Below, piece by piece: positions 63,936 to 64,000 of a DNA stretch of 64,000 nt. Numbering within the stretch: position 1 is the stretch's first letter; every line of letters begins with the position of its first letter. The notes beneath the pieces were generated by a model. That model was not told the origin of the DNA. It saw nothing but the letters and a program-made list of their open reading frames with translations, and made no database searches. This stretch comes from Solenopsis invicta (Eukaryota > Arthropoda > Insecta > Hymenoptera > Formicidae). Position numbers and translations under genes: made by a program. The DNA is taken from NCBI RefSeq assembly GCF_016802725.1, contig NC_052673.1, positions 10,179,037-10,243,036 of the forward strand. Reading direction: 5' to 3'.

Positions 63936-64000
63936 AAAAAGGGAGAAAAGAAGAACTTTCACCTCCAACTTCTTTTGAGGGTGTAAGCACGGCAACATCG
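61860..64000. other. gene-free stretch to the window end
   Basis: Moderate GC, short overlapping frames, one GA microsatellite. Nothing recognisable as a gene. Confidence 0.45.
63904..63930. repeat. (GA)n microsatellite
   Basis: Uninterrupted GA run of about 27 bases near the window end. A shorter GA run sits at 46853-46875. Confidence 0.95.

Overview
This window is insect nuclear DNA. The genes are intron-rich, and AT-rich non-coding DNA alternates with CpG-containing GC-rich islands. Many small inverted-repeat transposons and simple repeats are present. A hymenopteran, most likely an ant, is my best guess from gene content and texture, but that is inference. There are no prokaryotic or viral genes, no CRISPR arrays and no complete tRNA or rRNA genes.

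Layout: (1) 1-5361 is upstream DNA of tipE, with nested MITEs and a long GAC-type triplet repeat just before the start codon. (2) 5362-16798, plus strand: a complete five-exon tipE gene, the auxiliary subunit of the Para voltage-gated sodium channel. Its introns carry a near-perfect hairpin and a MITE. (3) about 20335-23708, minus strand: a previously unannotated-looking spliced non-coding gene. Its introns carry box C/D snoRNAs: two are paralogues of each other and the third differs. This snoRNA host gene is the most interesting item in the window. (4) 25880-33439, minus strand: a complete nine-exon nonA/PSF/NONO-type (DBHS) RNA-binding protein gene with a 20-nt microexon and a CCAAT-box-rich promoter. 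(5) 34186-42009: transposon remnants, a tRNA-like SINE head, AT-rich filler and then a GC-rich island. (6) 42010-43828, plus strand: a second TipE-family gene (Teh type) of two or three coding exons with an ambiguous C-terminus. (7) 43829-64000: 20 kb in which I recognise no gene, holding several MITEs and microsatellites.

How they work together: tipE and the Teh gene encode related two-transmembrane, cysteine-rich glycoproteins that modulate the same neuronal sodium channel. They belong to a gene family known to stay clustered in insects. The nonA-like gene (nuclear RNA-binding, paraspeckle family) and the snoRNA host gene sit between them on the opposite strand. Nothing in the sequence ties these two to sodium-channel function beyond position. 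Exon coordinates were derived by hand from splice consensus, matched intron phase and protein continuity. rRNA targets of the snoRNAs rest on remembered 28S sequence and are marked as inference.
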